Below, one piece after another: positions 59,714-64,000 of a stretch of DNA of 64,000 nucleotides. This DNA is from Microbacterium sp. SSM24 (GTDB taxonomy: Bacteria; Actinomycetota; Actinomycetes; Actinomycetales; Microbacteriaceae). Below the pieces are notes generated by a model. The model ran no database searches. It saw only the letters and a program-made list of their open reading frames with translations, and was not told the origin of the DNA. The DNA is taken from NCBI RefSeq assembly GCF_025989145.1, contig NZ_JAPDNQ010000001.1:1488001-1552000 (forward strand), written 5' to 3'. A program made the position numbers and the translations under genes. Numbering within the stretch: position 1 is the stretch's first letter; each line of letters begins with the position of its first letter.

Positions 59714-59729
59714 TTTCGGTCCGCCGAAA
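59714..59729. promoter_or_regulatory. Predicted MntR operator 2 (TTTCGG-TCCG-CCGAAA)
   Basis: A second copy of the same palindrome, covering the expected -35 region of mntH. Each spacer is four bases and each arm is identical to operator 1. Confidence 0.7.
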
Positions 59730-59783
59730 AGTCCCGTCGCTGTCGAGGATCCGGGATGAACCGGCTCGGGATAGCCTGAGCCG

Positions 59784-60416
59784 GTGACCGAGCCGACCCC
59801 CGACGAGCCCACGCTGCCCCACGGGGTCGGACCCTGGCCCGGCGGTCCGGATGCCTGGCCCGACGACCCGCGCTACGACCGCGAGCTCCTCGCGCACGGC
59901 GACACCCGCAACGTCGTCGACGCCTTCCGCTACTGGACGATGGACGCGATCGTCGCCGACCTCGACGCCCACCGCCACGGGTTCCATGTCGCCATCGAGA
60001 ACTGGCAGCACGACATGAACATCGGCTCGATCGTGCGCAGCGCCAACGCGTTCCTCGCCGCCGAGGTGCACATCATCGGAAACCGCCGCTGGAACCGCCG
60101 CGGCGCGATGGTGACCGACCGGTACCAGCACGTACGCCACCACGAGACCCTCGCCGCATTCCAGGAATGGGCGGATGCCGCGTCCCTCCCCATCCTCGCG
60201 ATCGACAACGTCGACGGCTCGGTCGCGCTCGACCGCGCCGACCTCCCCGAGCGGTGCGTGCTGCTCTTCGGGCAGGAGGGGCCGGGACTCTCGCCGGAGG
60301 CACTGGCCGCAGCATCCGCCGTCATCGAGATCACCCAGTACGGCTCCACCCGCTCCATCAACGCGAGCGCCGCCGGTGCCGTCGTGATGTACGAGTGGTG
60401 CCGCCGCTGGGCGTGA
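59784..60416 (+). CDS. TrmH/SpoU family RNA methyltransferase
   Basis: A 210-residue SPOUT methyltransferase. Motif 1 is NWQHDMNIGSIVRSANAFLA near residue 73 (Asn-Arg contacts), motif 2 is CVLLFGQEGPGLSPEALAAA near 155, and motif 3 is TQYGSTRSINASAAGAVVMY near 178. These form the trefoil knot that binds SAM; the enzyme 2'-O-methylates ribose in tRNA or rRNA. The exact target is unknown. GTG 59784 follows TAGCCT by six bases (leaderless), inside a palindrome CCGGCTC-N10-GAGCCGG (59761-59784). Confidence 0.92.
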   Translation: MTEPTPDEPTLPHGVGPWPGGPDAWPDDPRYDRELLAHGDTRNVVDAFRYWTMDAIVADLDAHRHGFHVAIENWQHDMNIGSIVRSANAFLAAEVHIIGNRRWNRRGAMVTDRYQHVRHHETLAAFQEWADAASLPILAIDNVDGSVALDRADLPERCVLLFGQEGPGLSPEALAAASAVIEITQYGSTRSINASAAGAVVMYEWCRRWA

Positions 60417-60420
60417 GTCG

Positions 60421-60645
60421 TCAGTCCCGGTCGATGCCGAAGGTGTGGCGCATCAGCGCCTGGACATCGCGATCGAGGTTGTCGAGCTTGTCTTCGAAGC
60501 GGCGGAATTCGCTGCGGAACTCGCTGCGCAGACCGCCGATCTCGCTGCGGACGACGTTGATGAAGAGCGTCGAAACGAGGGTCAGGACGCCGAGCATCGC
60601 CGCGGCGAAGACGCCGATCAGGGTCCACACCTGGGGCTCGGTCAC
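60421..60645 (-). CDS. Small membrane-anchored coiled-coil protein
   Basis: A 74-residue protein: an N-terminal helix (VWTLIGVFAAAMLGVLTLVS, residues ~6-26), then a coiled coil rich in Arg, Glu and Asp (GLRSEFRSEFRRFEDKLDNL). The last residues are RHTFGIDRD. GTG 60645 follows AAGGAG by eight bases; a longer form from 60693 is unlikely. Proteins of this shape are common beside unrelated genes in actinobacteria and have no known role. It converges on the methyltransferase gene with only four bases between the stops. Confidence 0.72.
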   Translation of the reverse strand: MTEPQVWTLIGVFAAAMLGVLTLVSTLFINVVRSEIGGLRSEFRSEFRRFEDKLDNLDRDVQALMRHTFGIDRD

Positions 60646-60763
60646 GGTCAGCACTCCTTCATGATGGCGTCGTCCTCCGACGATGTCACGCACGACCTGA
60701 TCGCGACGGCCCGGCCCGGGATCTGTGGATGACCGCGGGCGATCGAGGGGTGGGGAGAAGCGG

Positions 60764-62089
60764 CTAAGCGGGGATGGTCGTCCAGGCCGTGCCGCGCACG
60801 CGCCAGCCGAGCGTCGCCAGCCGCGCCAGCATGTAGACGCCGAAGAACGCCACCGCCAGCCAGGCCAGGCCGGCGGCGCCGCTCGGATGGATCGCCGCCA
60901 CGAGCACGAGCGCGGGAATGTACGGCACGAGGTTGAGCAGGCCCGCGACGGCGAGATACTTGGCGTCTCCCGCGCCGATGAGCACTCCGTCGAGGACGAA
61001 CACCACTCCGCACAGCGGCTGCGCGATCGCGAGCACGATCAGCGCCGGCTGCACGAGGGCCGCGATCGCCGGATCCCCGGTGAAGAGCAGTCCGATGCCG
61101 CCCGAGAACACGCCGATCACGACGCCCACGATCACCCCGAACCACGCGCCCCACGCCAGGGTCCGGCCGAGCACGCGTTTCACGAGCGGCAGGTCGTCGG
61201 CGCCGAGGCCCTTGCCGATGAGCGCCTGTGCGGCGATCGCGAGAGCGTCGAGCGCGAAGGCCGCCGTCGAGAAGATGGTGAACGCGACCTGCCAGCCGGC
61301 GAGCTCGTCGGTGCCGAGCGCGGTCGCCACGGCCACCGTCGCGAGCAGGGCGACGCGCAGCGACACCGTGCGCAGGAAGAGCCACCCGCCGGAGCGCGCC
61401 GAGCCCCGCACGCCGTCCCGATGAGGGCGGACGGATGCCGCGTGCCGGCGCGCGAGGCGACCGATGACGAGCACGTACGCGGCGACCATGCCCCACTGCG
61501 CGGCGACGGTGCCGACGGCGGAGCCGGCGATGCCCCAGCCGAACCCGTAGATGAAGAGCCAGTTGAGCAGTGCGTTGGCGCCGAAGCCGATGCCGGCGAT
61601 CCACAGCGGCGTCACGGTGTCCTGCATGCCGCGCAGGAGCCCCGTCGCGGCGAACACGATCAGCATCGCGGGCAGTCCCCACATCGAGATGCCGAGATAG
61701 ATCTCGGCCTGGTCCGTCACGACGGGCGTCGCCCCGAACAGGCCGACGAGGAACGGCGTCGCGAACCATCCGACGAGGGCGAGGACGGTGCCCAGCCCCA
61801 GCGCGAGCCACAGGCCGTCGATGCCGACCGACACGGCCCGGGTCGGATCGCCCGCGCCGAATCGCCGCGCGACGGCCGGGGTCGTCGAGTACGCGAGGAA
61901 CACCATGAGCCCGACGATCGTCTGGAGCACGGCGGACGCGATGCCGAGGCCGGCCAGCGGCACGACGCCCAGGTGACCCACGAGGGCCGAGTCCACGATG
62001 AGGAACAGCGGCTCCGCGATCAGCGCGCCGAGCGCGGGGACGGCGAGCCGGAGGATGTCGCGGTTCAGCGTCTGCGGGTGGCTCGTCAC
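60764..62089 (-). CDS. MATE family multidrug/Na+ (H+) efflux transporter
   Basis: A 441-residue transporter with 12 helices and the two-bundle MATE layout. It starts MTSHPQTLNRDILRLAVPAL; the family Pro-rich helix 1 has LIAEPLFLIVDSALVGHLGV, and the second half begins near residue 230 (RTVSLRVALLATVAVATALG). It exports drugs or metabolites with Na+ or H+ as the counter-ion; DinF-like members handle oxidative products. GTG 62089 follows TAGGCT (62096-62101) by six bases, a leaderless start. It diverges from the M13 peptidase gene. Confidence 0.92.
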   Translation of the reverse strand: MTSHPQTLNRDILRLAVPALGALIAEPLFLIVDSALVGHLGVVPLAGLGIASAVLQTIVGLMVFLAYSTTPAVARRFGAGDPTRAVSVGIDGLWLALGLGTVLALVGWFATPFLVGLFGATPVVTDQAEIYLGISMWGLPAMLIVFAATGLLRGMQDTVTPLWIAGIGFGANALLNWLFIYGFGWGIAGSAVGTVAAQWGMVAAYVLVIGRLARRHAASVRPHRDGVRGSARSGGWLFLRTVSLRVALLATVAVATALGTDELAGWQVAFTIFSTAAFALDALAIAAQALIGKGLGADDLPLVKRVLGRTLAWGAWFGVIVGVVIGVFSGGIGLLFTGDPAIAALVQPALIVLAIAQPLCGVVFVLDGVLIGAGDAKYLAVAGLLNLVPYIPALVLVAAIHPSGAAGLAWLAVAFFGVYMLARLATLGWRVRGTAWTTIPA

Positions 62090-62158
62090 GGTCCGAGCCT
62101 AGGCGGGGGCACCCTCACGGCTTGCCCTCGGGTCGGAGGAGGCACATATCCTGGACCC

Positions 62159-64000
62159 ATGACCGACGCCCCCCGTACCGGTCTCGCGCTCGACGAGCTC
62201 AGCGACGAGATCCGCCCGCAGGACGACCTGTTCCGTCACGTCAACGGCGCGTGGCTGGACCGTACCGACATCCCCGACGACAAGGCGAGGTGGGGGTCGT
62301 TCCACCTCATCGCCGAGCAGGCCGAGAAGGACGTCCACGCGATCGTCGAGGAGTCGCAGGCCGCCGAGGCGGGCACCGAGGCCCGCAAGATCGGAGACCT
62401 CTACACGAGCTTCATGGACACGGCGCGCATCTCCGAGCTGGGCGCCGCGCCGCTGGCCGATCACCTCGCCCGCGTCGACGCCGTGAGCGACATCCCGTCG
62501 TTCCTGCGCACGGTCGGCGAGCTCGAGCGCGACGGCGTGGCGGGACTGGTGCACGTCTACATCGAGCCCGACCCCGGCAACCCGCAGCGCTACGTGCCCT
62601 TCTTCATCCAGGGCGGGCTGTCGCTCCCCGATGAGAGCTACTACCGTCTCGAGAACTTCGAGGCCACGCGCATCGCGTACCGCGCGCACGTGCAGAAGAT
62701 GCTCGAGCTGGCGGGCGTGGCCGAGGCCGCGGCATCCGCCGATCGCATCTTCGCGCTCGAGACCGAGCTCGCCACCCACCACTGGGACAACGTGAAGAGC
62801 CGCGACGCGGTCGCGACGTACAACCTGAAGCCGTGGTCCGAGGTGCAGGAGCTCGTCGGCGTCGACCTCGGCCCCTGGGTCGCCGGCGTCGCGCCCGAGC
62901 ACGGCGACGCGTTCGCCGAGGTCAACGTCTACCAGCCGAGCTTCGTCGAGGGCCTCGGGTCGCTGCTCACGGAGGAGCGCCTCGAGGACTGGAAGGCGTG
63001 GCTGCGCTGGTCGATCGTCCACGGCGCCGCGGCCTTCCTCTCCGACGACTTCGTCGACGAGAACTTCGCCTTCTACGGCACGCAGCTCACCGGCGTCCCG
63101 GTGAACCGCGAGCGGTGGAAGCGGGGCGTCGGCCTCGCCGAGGCCGCGATGGGCGAGGCGATCGGGCGGGTGTACGTCGAGCGCCACTTCCCGCCGGCGG
63201 CGAAGGACGCGATGGACGAGCTCGTCGCGAACCTCATCGAGGCGTACCGGCAGTCCATCACCGACCTGGAGTGGATGAGCCCCGAGACCCGCGAGCGCGC
63301 GCTCGCCAAGCTCGACGCGTTCACGCCGAAGATCGGCTACCCCGTCCGGTGGAAGGACTACGGCACGCTCGAGGTCGACCCGGCCGACCTGGTCGGCAAC
63401 GTCCACCGTGCGCACGTGTGGGAGCACGACCGGCAGCTCGCCAAGGTCGGTCAGCCGATCGACCGCGACGAGTGGTACATGACGCCGCAGACGGTCAACG
63501 CGTACTACAACCCCCTCATGAACGAGATCGTGTTCCCCGCGGCGATCCTGCAGTACCCCTTCTTCGAGGCCGATCGCGACGCGGCCGCCAACTACGGCGG
63601 CATCGGCGCGGTGATCGGGCACGAGATCGGCCACGGATTCGACGACCAGGGGAGCCGCTTCGACGGCGACGGCTCGCTGCGCGACTGGTGGACCGACGAC
63701 GACCGTGCCGCGTTCGAGGAGCGCACGAAGAACCTCATCGCCCAGTACGACACGCTCACGCCCGAGGGCCTCGGCGAGGACTACAAGGTCAACGGCGCGC
63801 TCACGATCGGCGAGAACATCGGCGACCTCGGCGGCCTCGGCATCGCGCTGAAGGCCTACGAGATCTCGCTGGGCGGTGCCGAGGCACCGGTGCTCGATGG
63901 CTACACCGGCGTGCAGCGGCTGCTGCTGAGCTGGGGTCAGATCTGGCAGCAGAAGGGCCGGGATGCCGAGACCATCCGTCTGCTGACGATCGACCCGCAC
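62159..64000 (+). CDS. M13 family metallopeptidase (neprilysin-like), cut at the window end
   Basis: The first 614 residues of a zinc peptidase that normally runs to about 650, so some 40 C-terminal residues are missing. The zinc motif is VIGHEIGHGFDDQGSRFDGD, His488-Glu489-x-x-His492, with the third ligand Glu552 in LTIGENIGDLGGLGIALKA. The N-terminal lobe opens DLFRHVNGAWLDRTDIPDDK, typical of M13. There is no signal peptide or anchor, so it is probably cytoplasmic, as in other actinobacterial members. ATG 62159 follows TATCCT (62147-62152) by six bases. A long minus-strand reading frame across it is a shadow. Confidence 0.95.
   Translation, partial: MTDAPRTGLALDELSDEIRPQDDLFRHVNGAWLDRTDIPDDKARWGSFHLIAEQAEKDVHAIVEESQAAEAGTEARKIGDLYTSFMDTARISELGAAPLADHLARVDAVSDIPSFLRTVGELERDGVAGLVHVYIEPDPGNPQRYVPFFIQGGLSLPDESYYRLENFEATRIAYRAHVQKMLELAGVAEAAASADRIFALETELATHHWDNVKSRDAVATYNLKPWSEVQELVGVDLGPWVAGVAPEHGDAFAEVNVYQPSFVEGLGSLLTEERLEDWKAWLRWSIVHGAAAFLSDDFVDENFAFYGTQLTGVPVNRERWKRGVGLAEAAMGEAIGRVYVERHFPPAAKDAMDELVANLIEAYRQSITDLEWMSPETRERALAKLDAFTPKIGYPVRWKDYGTLEVDPADLVGNVHRAHVWEHDRQLAKVGQPIDRDEWYMTPQTVNAYYNPLMNEIVFPAAILQYPFFEADRDAAANYGGIGAVIGHEIGHGFDDQGSRFDGDGSLRDWWTDDDRAAFEERTKNLIAQYDTLTPEGLGEDYKVNGALTIGENIGDLGGLGIALKAYEISLGGAEAPVLDGYTGVQRLLLSWGQIWQQKGRDAETIRLLTIDPH

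Noticed and set aside
59687..59729. A manganese (yybP-ykoY) riboswitch in front of mntH
   Set aside because: The -10 lies six bases before the GTG, leaving no leader RNA, and the palindromes fit protein operators.
62099..64000. A 633-codon minus-strand frame at the window end
   Set aside because: The plus strand encodes an M13 peptidase with HEIGH and ENIGD motifs and runs off the window. The minus frame is its shadow.

Overview
The window is a continuous piece of chromosome from a high-GC actinobacterium. The base composition, the HspR-type heat-shock operon, the many GTG starts, the many apparently leaderless genes and the common sequence ggatgccgcggcatcc all fit the family Microbacteriaceae, most likely Microbacterium or a close relative. 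I reached this by pattern recognition, not by a database search. I saw no rRNA, tRNA, CRISPR array or insertion sequence.

Layout. 0-2.1 kb: a DHA2 efflux pump and a VOC-fold protein. 2.1-6.2 kb: the dnaK-grpE-dnaJ-hspR heat-shock operon with two HAIR-type operators. 6.3-11.2 kb: a YjbR-like protein, a DUF2252 protein, an AI-2E-type permease, a polytopic membrane protein and a K+-channel-like protein. 11.2-20 kb: a module built around a large MalT-like LuxR regulator. It holds small SHOCT, DUF6325 and PLDc_N proteins, a second AI-2E permease, an AbiEi/DUF559 gene bracketed by hairpin repeats, and a cardiolipin synthase with a small partner protein. Two paralogous small proteins and three copies of one palindrome, TCACCC-N5-GG(A/G)TGA, tie its two halves together. 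20-26.2 kb: two glycosyltransferases, a GlxA/AraC regulator with a divergent 38-codon membrane peptide, and a SulP transporter. 26.2-31.4 kb: an alkylsulfatase, a ClpB without its N-domain behind a third HAIR box, and a UbiA prenyltransferase.

31.4-32.8 kb is a small island of atypical base use. It carries a Sec-exported protein whose C-terminal domain resembles the BECR nuclease fold, beside a divergent acidic gene; together they are a candidate toxin/immunity pair. 32.8-35.8 kb is a translationally coupled operon of type III polyketide synthase, methyltransferase and FAD hydroxylase, the gene set expected for phenolic lipids. 36.4-38.4 kb: an MFS pump and a divergent winged-helix repressor with two matching operators. 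38.6-49.4 kb: thiolase, VOC proteins, an ABC-2 exporter, an FMN reductase, a two-component system, a VOC-HxlR-DHFR operon, a GAF histidine kinase and xthA. 49.5-56.9 kb: a DUF222/HNH protein, an MBL hydrolase, a DUF1697 protein, a secreted trypsin-like protease, pyrE, a YdeI-like protein, a HAD phosphatase and an SDR. 57-59.7 kb: a manganese module with a VIT exporter, MntR and MntH, and two TTTCGG-N4-CCGAAA operators on the mntH promoter. 59.8-64 kb: an RNA methyltransferase, a coiled-coil membrane protein, a MATE pump and an M13 metallopeptidase cut by the window end.

Two genome-wide habits stand out. Many genes start 6-7 bases after a TAnnnT -10 element and so look leaderless. Convergent gene pairs usually meet at a long hairpin, and three of these hairpins share one 17-bp arm sequence.
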